A stretch of DNA of 64,000 nucleotides from Gemmatimonadota bacterium (GTDB taxonomy: Bacteria > Gemmatimonadota > Gemmatimonadetes > Longimicrobiales > Gaopeijiaceae). The stretch is taken from contig JAJCZZ010000093.1 in assembly GCA_029262115.1 (NCBI GenBank), forward strand, positions 1 to 64,000. Reading direction: 5' to 3'. Below are positions 52,068-61,799 of the stretch, piece by piece. Numbering within the stretch: the stretch's first letter is position 1; every line of letters starts with the position of its first letter. The notes under the pieces were generated by a model, which was given only the letters and a program-made list of their open reading frames with translations, made no database searches and was not told where the DNA came from. Made by a program: the position numbers and the translations under genes.

Positions 52068-53012
52068 ATGGACGTACTGAGTGATGTACTCAGCGCCCTT
52101 CGACTGCAGGGGACCCTCTACTTTTCCACGGAATTTGGACGGCCATGGGGCCTACGGGTGCCATCCTACAGGAAAGTGGCCCGTTTTCACCTCGTGGTTC
52201 GTGGATCTTGTTGGGTCCGTGTGTTACCGGATCACACCGCCGAGTACCTGGAGACAGGCGATCTGGTTCTTGTTCCTCACGGAGCTGAGCATGTGTTGGC
52301 CGACACCCCTGATACTCCCTGCCGGACGGTTGATGAGGTTGTGGCGGCTGCCGGGTTCACCGGAAAGGGAGCCCTTGTGTTCGGTGGCGAGGACAAAGGG
52401 GGCCCCACTCGCCTGATCTGCGGGCACTTCGAGTTCGACGATTCGTTTGATCATGTGCTCCTCTCGCAGCTTCCGCCGGCGCTGGTCGTGCGCTGGGAGG
52501 AGTCGGTCCGTGGATCTCCGCTTGAGGACTTGTTTCGATTCATCGCTCGAGAAGTCCATGAGGGGCAGCCCGGTCATGAGGCGGTCACCCGGCGGATGAG
52601 CGAGGTGCTGTTCGTTCAGGCGGTGCGTTTCTGGGCGGGGAGCGTCGACCAACCCCGAGGCTTTCTCGGAGCCTTGGCTGATCCCGGTCTGGGGGAGGCG
52701 CTGTCCGCGATTCACACCGATCCTGCGGCCTCGTGGACGCTCGACTCCCTGGCTCGGAAGGCCGCGATGAGCCGGACCTCGTTCGCCGAGCGATTTCGGG
52801 ACGGCGTGGGTGAGACACCGCACCAGTATCTCACCACCCTCCGCATTCAGATCGCCCGCCGTCTGCTGGCTGAGTCACGCGTCTCCCTGGACAAGATCGC
52901 GGTCCGGGTCGGGTACGATTCGGCCGCATCCTTGTCTCGGGCGTTCAAGCGCATCGTGGGGTCTCCCCCCGGAGCGTATCGGAGAGCAGCCCGGACCCAG
53001 CGCTCCAGCTAG
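52068..53012 (+). CDS. AraC-family regulator with cupin sensor (cupin_6 type)
   Basis: A 314-residue regulator, related in plan to the one at 44326. The cupin part (~15-180) has LRVPSYRKVARFHLVVRGSCWVRV and TGDLVLVPHGAEHVLAD. The DNA-binding end (~210-305) has LGEALSAIHTDPAASWTLDSLARKAAMSRTSFAERFRDGVG and LDKIAVRVGYDSAASLSRAFKRIVGSPPGAYRR. It is divergent from the DUF4142-cupredoxin operon and probably controls it. The ATG at 52068 has TTGGAGG upstream. Confidence 0.9.
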   Translation: MDVLSDVLSALRLQGTLYFSTEFGRPWGLRVPSYRKVARFHLVVRGSCWVRVLPDHTAEYLETGDLVLVPHGAEHVLADTPDTPCRTVDEVVAAAGFTGKGALVFGGEDKGGPTRLICGHFEFDDSFDHVLLSQLPPALVVRWEESVRGSPLEDLFRFIAREVHEGQPGHEAVTRRMSEVLFVQAVRFWAGSVDQPRGFLGALADPGLGEALSAIHTDPAASWTLDSLARKAAMSRTSFAERFRDGVGETPHQYLTTLRIQIARRLLAESRVSLDKIAVRVGYDSAASLSRAFKRIVGSPPGAYRRAARTQRSS

Positions 53013-53037
53013 GGTTCCACCTCATTGAGGTAGGGGG

Positions 53038-53420
53038 ATGTGGGATCCAGCCGCCTCATGGCGATGCGGTCGAGTGAGAACGCTCCCGCGGGCGGCGCCG
53101 ATCGAGGTGCTCAGGGGGATCCCACGGAACCGGCACGTATGCCTCGGGGAAGGCGCACGGTCGGGGTGGCTGTACGAGGTGCTCGAGCCTCACGTGGAGG
53201 AGCTGGTCGTGACCGGGGTTCGCAAGAGCCGGGGTCCGAAGAGCGACAAGGATCGTGATGCGGAGCTCGTCGGATTGGGTGCGAGACCCGAGCGGGCGGT
53301 GGGTGAAGGCTGCGGTGCAGCAGACCCGGGGCCTGAACCGGAACTTCAACCACACGCTAAGCGGATCTTCAAGGGCGCCAGCGCGTCCTGAAAGAGGAGC
53401 GCCGACTGCTCCGTCCGCGA
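53038..53420 (+). mobile_element. IS110-family transposase relic
   Basis: The frame from 53038 reads IEVLRGIPRNRHVCLGEGARSGWLYEVLEPHVEELVV, then KSDK followed by a shift before DAELVGLG (expected KSDKRDA), then in other frames LNRNFNHTL and KRIFKGAS. These are in the order and spacing of the N-terminal DEDD domain of IS110 transposases. Several frameshifts and a missing C-terminal domain show it is dead. Confidence 0.7.
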
Positions 53421-53553
53421 GGAGTGAGTCGTGCACCGAATGGCGAATCGAGCCGACGGGTGACGGTCAGGGCGACCCTCCCCCGGAGGAGCCCTCTCGG
53501 GCGGAGTGACGCGGACGGGCCCACTTGCCGATAGTTCACCGGTCCGCTACTGT

Positions 53554-53575
53554 CATTGTCAGCTACCTGACAATG
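53554..53575 (+). promoter_or_regulatory. PadR operator: 9-bp inverted repeat
   Basis: CATTGTCAG-CTAC-CTGACAATG, perfect arms around 4 bases, 20 bases before the PadR ATG. It is almost certainly the autoregulatory operator of the PadR gene and would also control the coupled permease gene. Confidence 0.65.
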
Positions 53576-53595
53576 ACTACAAGTATTGGCACTCA

Positions 53596-53898
53596 ATGGG
53601 CAATCGCACACTTGGCGTGGTGACGCTGGCGATCCTCAGGTCGATCGGGCTCGGGCACCGCTACGGGGCCGACATCGTGGAGGCCACGGATCTCGGCAGC
53701 GGGACGGTCTACAAGACGCTCAGTCGTCTGGAGGCGCGCGGCTGGATCAGCGGCCGCTGGGAGGACCCCGAGGTCGCCGAGGCGGAGAAGCGTCCGAGGC
53801 GGCGCTTCTACACCCTCACCCCCGAGGGTGACCTCGAGACGACCCGGGCGCTGGCGCGGGTTAGGCGCCTGACCGGCGCGCCGGAGACGGCGGGATGA
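53596..53898 (+). CDS. PadR-family transcriptional regulator
   Basis: A 100-residue winged-helix repressor. TLGVVTLAILRSIGLGHRYGADIVEATDLGSGTVYKTLSRLEARGWI is the PadR DNA-binding core, and RRRFYTLTPEGDLE is the wing end; only a short C-terminal helix follows. It is coupled to the ADOP permease by an ATGA overlap, the usual PadR-ADOP pairing. The ATG at 53596 is chosen because an operator repeat ends 20 bases upstream. Confidence 0.88.
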   Translation: MGNRTLGVVTLAILRSIGLGHRYGADIVEATDLGSGTVYKTLSRLEARGWISGRWEDPEVAEAEKRPRRRFYTLTPEGDLETTRALARVRRLTGAPETAG

Positions 53899-56618
53899 GC
53901 CCGCACGCTCCAGAGCGGAGACCGGCCTTCCGGTGGGCCCGCGCCGTGCTGGTCGGCGCCTCGCGGCTCGTGCCGTTCCACCGACGCGGGAGCTGGCTGG
54001 CCGAGTGGACCGGAGAGCTTTGCGCGCTCCAGTCCCGCGGGCGTGGGGGCGGCACGTTGATCCGTTTCGCGATGGGTGGTGTGGCCCACGCGCTCTTCGA
54101 ACGACGGGTGGAGGAGGGGACGATGCTGGACGGGATCGTGCAGGACCTACGACAGGCGCTTCGCAGGTTGGGCCGCTCACGGGGTTTCACCGCAGTGGCC
54201 GTGCTCGTCATCGGGTTCGGCGTGGGAGCGAACACGGCGCTCTTCAGCGCGGCCCAGGCCACGCTCCTCGGACGGCCGGACTACCCTGAGCCCGACCGGA
54301 TCGTGTTGGTCGACCTGCTCCTGCAGAGCCGCGCCGACGTGCCCGCCGACACGATGCCGTGGTCGTACCCGAAGTTCGAGTTGGCACGCGGGGCGCTGCG
54401 CTCACTGGACGACGTCGCCGGCTTCACACAGCCGTCCACCCTGACGCTGACGAGCTCGGGCGCGCCCGAGCGGGTCCGCGTTGAGTTCGTGACGCCTTCG
54501 TACTTCGACCTGCTCGGCGCCAGCCCCGCGGTGGGGCGACTCCTCACGCCCGACGAGGAGGCGCCCGCCCCGGTGTCGGTCGCCCTCTTGTCGCACGCGT
54601 TCTGGGTGACGCGCTTCGGCGCCGACCCCGGGGTGATCGGTCGTACGCTCACCCTCGAGGATGTCAGCGTCGAAATCGTCGGCGTTCTGGAGCCGCGCTT
54701 CGGGGGGCTGACCGGCTCCGCCGACCTCTGGCTGCCGGTGGCCACGATCACCGCGATCCGTGGTCCGCGTCGGCTCCAACTCGCGTGGACGCACTGGCTA
54801 CGGGGGGTCGCACGGCTCGGAGAAGGAGTGTCGCTCGAACAGGCGCGCGCGGACGCGCGGACGGTCGGTGTCGCGCTCACGGAGACGTTCCCCGATCCCG
54901 ACGGGGGCGGGGCGCACGGGGTCGCTTTGGTGCCGCTCCTTGAAGCACGTGTAAACCCGGTGACCCGCACCGCGGTCGCCGCCGTCGCCGTGGGTGCGAT
55001 CCTATTCCTTCTGATCGCCTGCGGAAATCTCGCTGGCCTGCTCCTGGCTCGGGGTGCCCAACGCCGCGCCGACGTCGCGGTGCGCGCGGCGCTCGGCGCC
55101 GGTCGAAGAAGGCTGGTGCGCGAACACCTGCTGGAGAGCCTGCTGCTGGCGCTCGGCGGCGGGGTGGGGGGGGTAGGCGTCGCGCTGGGAGCCGAAGGGT
55201 GGGTCGCGTCGTCGGTGCGCTACGCGCTCGGCACCTCGGGGAGCCGGGGCCTGCGCTTCGTGGACCCGGATGCTCTGCAGGTCGACACGACTGCGCTCGT
55301 GGTCGGCCTGGGCCTCGCGCTCGCCACAGGTCTGGTCTTCGGTCTCCTGCCAGCGTGGTCCGCGGCGACAACCCATCCGGCCGGCGACCTGCGCGGGCAT
55401 GGTGGAGCGGCGCTCGGTCGCTCGCGCGCGCGAGCGGGTGACTACGGCCGCGTGGTACTGGTCACCGTCCAGTTCGCGCTGACATTGGTGCTGCTCGCCG
55501 GCGCCGGCCTGATGGGTTCGAGTCTCGCGCGCCTGGACGCCGTGCGAGCGGGCTTCTCCAACACGAGCGTGTTCACCGTGGCCTACGACCGAGGCCCGGG
55601 GCCGAGCGCCGACGAGAACCGCATTCTCGTGGCCGCGCTGCTGGAGCGGGTACGGGCGATGCCGGGGGTGCTCGGCGCTGCGGTCGCGACCTGCCCGCCG
55701 CTCGCCGGGCGATGCGAGGTCCTGGGACTTCGCCAGGTCGATGACCAGGATCCGGTCGACTACTCCGAGATGACCGGGGTTCTCGGTTACACCGCGACCG
55801 CAGGATATTTCGAGACTCTGGGCGTGCCCGTCCTCGAAGGGCGGACGTTCGGTTCCGATGACGTGGCCGGCGGCGAACCGGTCGTCGTGATCAACGAGAC
55901 TGCGGCGCGCGAGCTGTTCGGGGGCGTGTCCGCGCTCGGTCACCGAATCTCGGTGACCCACGAACTGACCCAGGACCGTCTGGCCAGGGTCATCGGCGTG
56001 GTCGGCGACGTCCGGTACGCCGGGCTGGACGAGCCGGCCATGGCGGCGGTCTATCTCTCCGAGCGACAGGCGCCGATGCCCTACGGTACGCTGTTCGTCC
56101 ATACGGAGGGGGATCCCTACGCGGTCCTGGGTCCGCTTCGCTCGGTGACGGCAGAGCTCGACCCGAAGCTGCCCCTTTTCGGCGCGAACACGATGGCCGA
56201 CCGGCATTCAGCGGCCACCGCCCGCACGCGTATCATCCTGGGCCTGCTGGTGGCCTTCTCACTGAGCGGGCTCGCGCTCAGCGCGCTCGGGCTCTACGGC
56301 CTGGTGTCCCAAACGGTCACCCGGCGCACCCGCGAGATCGGGCTCCGGGTCGCGCTCGGGGCACGGCGCCCCGAGGTCGTTCGGATGATCGTGGCGGGGC
56401 CCGCGCTGCTGGCGCTGGTGAGCGCGGTGTTCGGCACCATCGCGGCCGTCGTGGTCACGGGACGTATGCACGCGCTCCTGTTTGGTACGGCCGCCAGGGA
56501 CCCCAGGGTGCTTCTCGGTGCCGCGACCGTGCTGGTGGTGGTCGGCGTTTGCGCGGCGTGGTTCCCGGCGATGCGAGCCAGCGCGATCGCTCCGTTGGCG
56601 GCGCTCCGAGCGGAGTAG
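53895..56618 (+). CDS. ADOP-type FtsX/MacB-like ABC permease
   Basis: A 907-residue permease of the duplicated-orphan-permease kind common in Acidobacteriota and Gemmatimonadota. After an N-terminal ~75-residue cytoplasmic part come LRQALRRLGRSRGFTAVAVLVIGFGVGANTALFSA (first helix), a large extracytoplasmic MacB-PCD domain with DRIVLVDLL, YFDLLGASPAVGRLLTPDEE and VIGRTLTLED, and an FtsX helix bundle near 355-380. A second copy of the same plan follows (~515-900), ending RMHALLFGTAARDPRVLLGA. No ATPase is next to it. Its function is probably export or envelope stress. Complete. Confidence 0.88.
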   Translation: MSPHAPERRPAFRWARAVLVGASRLVPFHRRGSWLAEWTGELCALQSRGRGGGTLIRFAMGGVAHALFERRVEEGTMLDGIVQDLRQALRRLGRSRGFTAVAVLVIGFGVGANTALFSAAQATLLGRPDYPEPDRIVLVDLLLQSRADVPADTMPWSYPKFELARGALRSLDDVAGFTQPSTLTLTSSGAPERVRVEFVTPSYFDLLGASPAVGRLLTPDEEAPAPVSVALLSHAFWVTRFGADPGVIGRTLTLEDVSVEIVGVLEPRFGGLTGSADLWLPVATITAIRGPRRLQLAWTHWLRGVARLGEGVSLEQARADARTVGVALTETFPDPDGGGAHGVALVPLLEARVNPVTRTAVAAVAVGAILFLLIACGNLAGLLLARGAQRRADVAVRAALGAGRRRLVREHLLESLLLALGGGVGGVGVALGAEGWVASSVRYALGTSGSRGLRFVDPDALQVDTTALVVGLGLALATGLVFGLLPAWSAATTHPAGDLRGHGGAALGRSRARAGDYGRVVLVTVQFALTLVLLAGAGLMGSSLARLDAVRAGFSNTSVFTVAYDRGPGPSADENRILVAALLERVRAMPGVLGAAVATCPPLAGRCEVLGLRQVDDQDPVDYSEMTGVLGYTATAGYFETLGVPVLEGRTFGSDDVAGGEPVVVINETAARELFGGVSALGHRISVTHELTQDRLARVIGVVGDVRYAGLDEPAMAAVYLSERQAPMPYGTLFVHTEGDPYAVLGPLRSVTAELDPKLPLFGANTMADRHSAATARTRIILGLLVAFSLSGLALSALGLYGLVSQTVTRRTREIGLRVALGARRPEVVRMIVAGPALLALVSAVFGTIAAVVVTGRMHALLFGTAARDPRVLLGAATVLVVVGVCAAWFPAMRASAIAPLAALRAE

Positions 56619-56929
56619 CGCCCGTACCCAAGGCGCTTCCGAACCCGTGGCTTGCTGAAGCCGTCAGGGGCCTTTCGGCTGGCCCGGTGACCTCGACAAC
56701 ACGGCGCAACCCGGAATTTGAGACCGACCCTTGGACCCTGATCCGGTTCAGACCGGCAGAAGGAGCGCGGCCAAATCTGGGCCCTACGGCTCTCTCGTGC
56801 CGGGCCGTCGGTGCGCAGACGGTGATCGGGAGGTCGTCGAGCGAGGGCGCTCGGGTGGGCAGGCGCGCCCCGGATGGCGTATCATCTTTTTGTTCTCGTC
56901 GGTTCACTGTTCCCCCCATGGAGATCGCC
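56619..56929. other. Intergenic region, no gene supported
   Basis: A 311-bp gap. The open frame upstream of the peptidase start is an extension without support. A locally AT-rich piece at 56881-56910 could hold a promoter but no good box pair is seen. Confidence 0.5.
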
Positions 56930-59047
56930 ATGCGCCCGGCCCACTCCCTTCTCGCCGTCGCCTTGGTGGCGTGGGCGGCCCCGGCCGCCTCTTCCTTGGT
57001 GCCCTTGGCCGCCCAGGAGACCAACGACTCCTTCGTTTGGCTCGAAGAGGTCGAGGGGGAGCGCGCGCTGGAGTGGGCCCTGGATCACAACGAGATCACC
57101 CGGGGTGAGCTCACCTCGCTTCCCGGGTACCGGGAGCGCTACGACGCGATTCTGGGCATCTACACGTCCACGGACCGGATCGCCTACCCGTCGATCCGCG
57201 GCGACCGGATCTACAATTTCTGGAACGACGCCGAGAACCCCCGGGGCGTCTACAGGCGGACCACCTGGGAGTCCTATCTCTCGGGCGAGCCGGACTGGGA
57301 GGTGGTGCTGGACGTCGACGCTCTGGCGGCGACCGAGGGCACCCCCTGGTCGTACGGTGGGATGGACTGCCTGCTGCCCGAGGAGCGGCTCTGCCTGGTC
57401 CGCCTGTCGCCGGGGGGCTCGGACGCCGTGGAGGTGCGGGAGTTCGACCTGGATGCCGGCGCGTTCGTGCAGGGTGGATTCCACGTGCCCGTGTCCAAGA
57501 ACACCACGGCATGGGTGGACGAGAACGCCATTCTCGTGAGCCACAATCTCGACGAGAGGCACGTCACCACGTCCGGTTACTCCAGCGCCGCGCGCCGCTG
57601 GGCGCGGGGCACGCCCCTGGAGGACGCGCCCATCATCGCCCGCGCTGACGAGACGGACATGGGCGTGTGGCTGGGGACGCAGGAGACGGCGGCGGGTCCG
57701 CTGACCATGGTCCTCCGGCTCCTCACCATCTTCGACACCGAGTACCTCTTCCTGGACGACGGCAAGCTGGTCCCGGTGGACGTGCCGTCGGACGCCAACC
57801 TCAGCGTCGTAGACAACGACCTCGTGCTACAGCTCACCTCGGACTGGGAGGTCGGGGGCCGCACCTTCGCCGCCGGATCCGTGGTCAGCACCGACCTGAA
57901 GGCCTACCTCGCCGGGGAGCGGGACGTCGATCTGGTCGTGGCGCCGGACGCGCGTTCCACCATCAATGGGATATCGCCGATTCGGGACTATCTCCTGGTC
58001 AACGTGCTGACCGACGTCCAGGGCCGGCTGCTGCGCTTCCGCAAGGAAGGAGGCGAGTGGGTCAGCGACGAGATCGACGTGCCTCCCATGGGGGCGGTGG
58101 GACTCGGCTCCTCCTCGGTGCACGACAACCGCTTCTTCTTCACCTTCAGCTCCTTCACGACGCCAAGCACCCTCTACCTCGCCCAGGAGGACGGCACGGT
58201 GGAGGAGGTCCGGAGCCTGCCCGACCAGTTCTCCGCGGAGGGCCTCGTGGTGGAGCAACTGCGCGCCACCTCGGCCGACGGGACGCGCGTCCCGTACTTC
58301 GTGGTGCGCTCGGAGGAGGCCGCCTTGAACGGCTCCAACCCGACGCTCCTCACAGCGTACGGTGGCTTTCAGATTTCGCGGACGCCGTCGTACCTCGGGG
58401 CCACGGGCAAGGGCTGGGTCGAGGACGGCGGCGTGTACGTGCTGGCCAACATCCGCGGCGGCGGCGAGTTCGGGCCGGACTGGTGGAAGGCGGCGCTCAA
58501 GGAGAACCGCCAGAGGGCCTACGACGACTTCCTGGCCGTGGCGGAGGACCTGGTGAGGCGGGGGATCACGTCACCCGACCATCTCGGCATCATGGGCGGG
58601 AGCAACGGCGGCCTGCTCGTCGGCGTCGCCATGACGCAGCGCCCCGACCTCTTTGGCGCGGTGGTGGTGCAGGTGCCCCTCTTGGACATGAAGCGCTACA
58701 GCCACCTCCTGGCCGGCGCGAGCTGGATGGCGGAGTACGGCAACCCCGACATCCCCGAGGAGTGGGCCTACATCCGGGAGTACTCCCCCTACCAGAACGT
58801 CGAAGCCGACGCCGACTATCCCCGTCCCTTCATCTGGACGACCACGCGGGACGACCGGGTCCACCCCGGCCACGCCCGCAAGATGGCCGCGCTCATGGAG
58901 AGCATGGGGCACCACGTGCTCTACTTCGAGAACGTGGAAGGGGGCCACGGTTCAGGCGTCACGCCCGAGCAGCGGGCTGAGTCCCTGGCGCTGACGCTGG
59001 CGTACCTGCACCTGCAGCTCGGTCCGTTGGGCGGCATACGGTTCTAA
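56930..59047 (+). CDS. Prolyl oligopeptidase family serine peptidase (S9A), exported
   Basis: A 705-residue peptidase. The signal peptide ends near VPLAAQ (~residue 29). An N-terminal beta-propeller (~60-440) covers the C-terminal alpha/beta-hydrolase domain. The catalytic triad is visible: Ser558 in GIMGGSNGGLLVG, Asp641/642 in TTRDDRVHPGHA, His673 in EGGHGSG. It cleaves after proline in small peptides. Start at 56930 (GGAGA six bases upstream); an ATG at 56918 is the alternative. A single gene between two transport/hydrolase regions. Confidence 0.92.
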   Translation: MRPAHSLLAVALVAWAAPAASSLVPLAAQETNDSFVWLEEVEGERALEWALDHNEITRGELTSLPGYRERYDAILGIYTSTDRIAYPSIRGDRIYNFWNDAENPRGVYRRTTWESYLSGEPDWEVVLDVDALAATEGTPWSYGGMDCLLPEERLCLVRLSPGGSDAVEVREFDLDAGAFVQGGFHVPVSKNTTAWVDENAILVSHNLDERHVTTSGYSSAARRWARGTPLEDAPIIARADETDMGVWLGTQETAAGPLTMVLRLLTIFDTEYLFLDDGKLVPVDVPSDANLSVVDNDLVLQLTSDWEVGGRTFAAGSVVSTDLKAYLAGERDVDLVVAPDARSTINGISPIRDYLLVNVLTDVQGRLLRFRKEGGEWVSDEIDVPPMGAVGLGSSSVHDNRFFFTFSSFTTPSTLYLAQEDGTVEEVRSLPDQFSAEGLVVEQLRATSADGTRVPYFVVRSEEAALNGSNPTLLTAYGGFQISRTPSYLGATGKGWVEDGGVYVLANIRGGGEFGPDWWKAALKENRQRAYDDFLAVAEDLVRRGITSPDHLGIMGGSNGGLLVGVAMTQRPDLFGAVVVQVPLLDMKRYSHLLAGASWMAEYGNPDIPEEWAYIREYSPYQNVEADADYPRPFIWTTTRDDRVHPGHARKMAALMESMGHHVLYFENVEGGHGSGVTPEQRAESLALTLAYLHLQLGPLGGIRF

Positions 59048-59086
59048 GGGAAGTGCGGGTCGGAACGCGGGTCGGCTGGAGCTGGT

Positions 59087-59545
59087 CTAGAGCCACCGAC
59101 GTACGGTCCGCCGGTATTCCCGATAGGTGTCGCCGAACTCCCGCAGCAAGTACGCCTCCTCCTTGACAACCGTAAGACGGTGAATGGCCACGACCGCCAC
59201 AAAGGTCAGTCCCAGCGCCCAGAAGTTGTTGTATGCCAGAGAGATGCCGAGCATGAGCGCCGTGAGACCGACGTAGATCGGGTTCCGGGAGTACCGGAAC
59301 GGTCCGCTCGTGATGAGGACTGTGGTGGGGAGTCTGTGACTTTCGGTAGTCCCGTGCCTTCTGAACTCGACCTGAGCCCAGACGAGAAGCACACCGCCCA
59401 GGCCCATCAGCACCCTGCCTCCGACCGTTGACACTGCAGACGAGGGGAACGACAGGGGCCAGAGGCGGCTGGCTCCGAAGGCGATCACCACCCAGGCCAG
59501 CAAGAGCGGGAGCGGATGCAAGGCCCCTGACGGATTCTTGGTCAC
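59087..59545 (-). CDS. Isoprenylcysteine carboxylmethyltransferase-like membrane protein
   Basis: A 152-residue protein with four helices. The PEMT/ICMT core GPFRYSRNPIYVGLTALMLGI (~87-107) and the C-terminal VVKEEAYLLREFGDTYREYRRTVRRWL (E-E-x-x-L-x-x-x-F-G-x-x-Y) are typical. It likely methylates a small membrane-associated substrate with SAM. The GTG at 59545 is preferred since GGAGG lies eight bases upstream and the previous stop is at 59550. Confidence 0.85.
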   Translation of the reverse strand: MTKNPSGALHPLPLLLAWVVIAFGASRLWPLSFPSSAVSTVGGRVLMGLGGVLLVWAQVEFRRHGTTESHRLPTTVLITSGPFRYSRNPIYVGLTALMLGISLAYNNFWALGLTFVAVVAIHRLTVVKEEAYLLREFGDTYREYRRTVRRWL

Positions 59546-59549
59546 CGAA

Positions 59550-60719
59550 TCATCCTCCGCCAAGCTGCAGTTTGATCTGCTTCATCTGCTCATACAGGGG
59601 CCGCAGCTCGGGGTCGGGCTCGGATTCGTAGAGTCGGATCGCGGTCCCGATGGCTTCGAGACCGCCCTCGCGGTCCCCGCTCTGGGCCCGCATGACGGCG
59701 AGCATGAAGTACGCAACCGGCGATTCGGGATGCTGACGGACATAAAGCTGCGCGGACGTCACTGCCGAGGGCAGTGCCTGCCCAGCGGCAAACGCCTGGG
59801 TGATCTGCTGGAACGCCTCTTCCGTGTAGGTGACCGGTTGTCCGTAGTCGAACGAAAGCCGCTCCAGATGTCCGTTGAGGCCTTCGCTCCCCCCATCGAT
59901 CAGCGCCTGCACGGCGTTGGGCAGCGTCCACTCCTCGGCGAAGAACCGCTCGAGGCCCTCGTACAGACCCAGCATCCGGGTCGTCATGTGCGTCTGTTCT
60001 GGAAGGCGCCGCGCGAACCAAGCGAAGGAACCAGAGGTTCTCCCCTGAAGAAGCTCTTCCATTCGAGCAAAAGTCGGCTCCAGAGCCGGCTCCGCCCCCA
60101 GATTCATAAAGAAGAAGGCGTCATCCAGGGCCGAGCTGGACAGGGATCCCGACACCTTGTCCACCAGGGGCCCTCCCACGGTCGGGTCCAGGAACGGGCT
60201 CTGAGCCAGGTAGGCCCGGAACAGTTCGGGCCGCTCTGCCATCGCGTAGATCACCAAGGCCCCGCCATACGAATGGCCTGAGATGAGCCGCAGGGGCGCG
60301 GCGCGATAATGCTCCCCGACGAAGGGTATGAGTTCCTCTTCGAGGTAGTTCAGGAACTGCAGAGCCTGTCCGGACGGCTGTCCTCCCGTCGGATTCAGGG
60401 GAAGGTAGTCTCGTTCGCGGGTGGCGTTGGCATGAACGCCCACGACGATGACCTCGGGAGCGAGGGCGTTCTGGGCGAGGTATCCGGCGACCGCCACCGA
60501 GAATTCGAAGTTGGTCTCGCCGTCCAACACGTAGAGGACGGGATAGGCTACATCACTTTGAGATGCATAAGAGTCCGGCAGATGGACGGAGAAGGTGCGG
60601 TCCTGCGCCGGGTAGACAGAGGGAAGGGTGTGATCGATCTGGCGGGCTTCCTGACCCGCCGCGGCCCACGGCAACATCCCGATCGTGAACGTGATGGAGG
60701 CAAGAATATTGATTCTCAT
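59550..60719 (-). CDS. Exported alpha/beta-hydrolase esterase with C-terminal TPR-like region
   Basis: A 389-residue protein with a signal peptide (~5-22). The esterase-D-like hydrolase domain (~30-290) has PVLYVLDGETNFEFSVAVAGYLAQN and LRLISGHSYGGALVIYAMAERPELF, with nucleophile Ser150 in GHSYGG. After ~300 helices AFQQITQAFAAGQALPSAVTSAQLY and YFMLAVMRAQSGDREGGLEAIGTAI look like tetratricopeptide repeats. Probably a periplasmic ester hydrolase. It is coupled to the following methyltransferase. Confidence 0.85.
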   Translation of the reverse strand: MRINILASITFTIGMLPWAAAGQEARQIDHTLPSVYPAQDRTFSVHLPDSYASQSDVAYPVLYVLDGETNFEFSVAVAGYLAQNALAPEVIVVGVHANATRERDYLPLNPTGGQPSGQALQFLNYLEEELIPFVGEHYRAAPLRLISGHSYGGALVIYAMAERPELFRAYLAQSPFLDPTVGGPLVDKVSGSLSSSALDDAFFFMNLGAEPALEPTFARMEELLQGRTSGSFAWFARRLPEQTHMTTRMLGLYEGLERFFAEEWTLPNAVQALIDGGSEGLNGHLERLSFDYGQPVTYTEEAFQQITQAFAAGQALPSAVTSAQLYVRQHPESPVAYFMLAVMRAQSGDREGGLEAIGTAIRLYESEPDPELRPLYEQMKQIKLQLGGG

Positions 60720-60925
60720 GACAGGTACCTTTAGGTTTCAGAGTGTCCCTTGTGGGTGTCCATACGATACCCAAGGGTATCATTGATGGTCGCGGCAAAC
60801 AAGAGTGGTGTTGTTGCCCTCCGCGCACAGCGATGACACCTTAGGGTGCCACAATGGCCTACATGGGTGTCGCCACCAGTCTCGGAGTCCCGGACCTTTG
60901 GTCGCGGCGCAAGGGGGAATGACCG

Positions 60926-61423
60926 ATGACGGTAGCAAACGACACAATGGCGGCAGAGGAGCGACCCTCACCGGCGGACATCGCCGACCGGCATCGGCGT
61001 TACGTAGCGCTGGCGATGCTGGCCGCGGCCGCAATGTCACTCGCCAACGCCGCAGAACGGCTCGTTCAGCCCGACCTGGTTGCAGTAACCGCGTGGGTGC
61101 AGGCGGCCATGGTCGTCGCCATCGTGGGGGCACTGATCCCGCTGGGTTTGTGGAAGCTCAGGAACCGCGACGCGGACCTTCGCTACCTGTACATGAGCGA
61201 GGATGGGTTCGTAGCCCAGTCGCTTCAGCGGGCGAAGAGCATCTCCTGGGTCACGACATTTGTCTTCCTCTCGGGACTTGCGACCGTTGCGGAGCGGCTC
61301 GACTCAGTGCCGTCGGAGGTCTTTACGTATCTGACAACGACGGTGATGCTCGGGGTGTTTAGCGGGGCCTTCCTCTTCCTCGATCGGGATGGCGGAGAAG
61401 TGCCGATCGGTTCCGATGCGTAG
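60926..61423 (+). CDS. Small membrane protein preceding an HTH gene
   Basis: A 165-residue protein with a charged N-terminus (~1-26) and four helices: about 27-43, ~55-76 (WVQAAMVVAIVGALIPLGLW), ~105-120 and ~134-150. It resembles the membrane partners that accompany small Xre-type regulators. No named family is recognised. It overlaps the HTH gene by eight bases. Confidence 0.65.
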   Translation: MTVANDTMAAEERPSPADIADRHRRYVALAMLAAAAMSLANAAERLVQPDLVAVTAWVQAAMVVAIVGALIPLGLWKLRNRDADLRYLYMSEDGFVAQSLQRAKSISWVTTFVFLSGLATVAERLDSVPSEVFTYLTTTVMLGVFSGAFLFLDRDGGEVPIGSDA

Positions 61424-61664
61424 GGTCCGTCTCGAGAACCGGATCCGGGTGTTCCGCGCCGAACATCGCCTGACGCAGCGGGGGCTGGCCCAACTGATCG
61501 GCGTGTCGCGGAAGACCATCAGTACGATCGAAGTGGGGCGGTTCGTTCCATCGACGACGATTGCGCTCCTGCTGGCTCGACACTTCGAAGTGCCCGTCGA
61601 AGAGATCTTCTGGTTGGAAGACGGTGGGTCAGGAACGTCCGAGCCGCCGGCCTCGACTGACTGA
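61416..61664 (+). CDS. Xre-family helix-turn-helix regulator
   Basis: An 82-residue DNA-binding protein of the YgzD/Cro kind. VRLENRIRVFRAEHRLTQRGLAQLIGVSRKTISTIEVGRFVPSTTIALLLARHFEVPVEEIFWL is a complete HTH_3 domain. It is translationally coupled to the membrane protein before it, a common small-regulator/membrane-protein pair. The ATG at 61416 overlaps the upstream stop. Confidence 0.85.
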   Translation: MRRVRLENRIRVFRAEHRLTQRGLAQLIGVSRKTISTIEVGRFVPSTTIALLLARHFEVPVEEIFWLEDGGSGTSEPPASTD

Positions 61665-61799
61665 AGAGCAAGCGTCAAACCGTCGCAAACCGATCCCACC
61701 CCGCTCCTCAGTTCCCGCCACCGACCGATTCCCGATAGATACGAGCTTGCTCGACGGCCTCATCCATCACCCGCCGGGCACGCTCCTCCATTCGGGTGG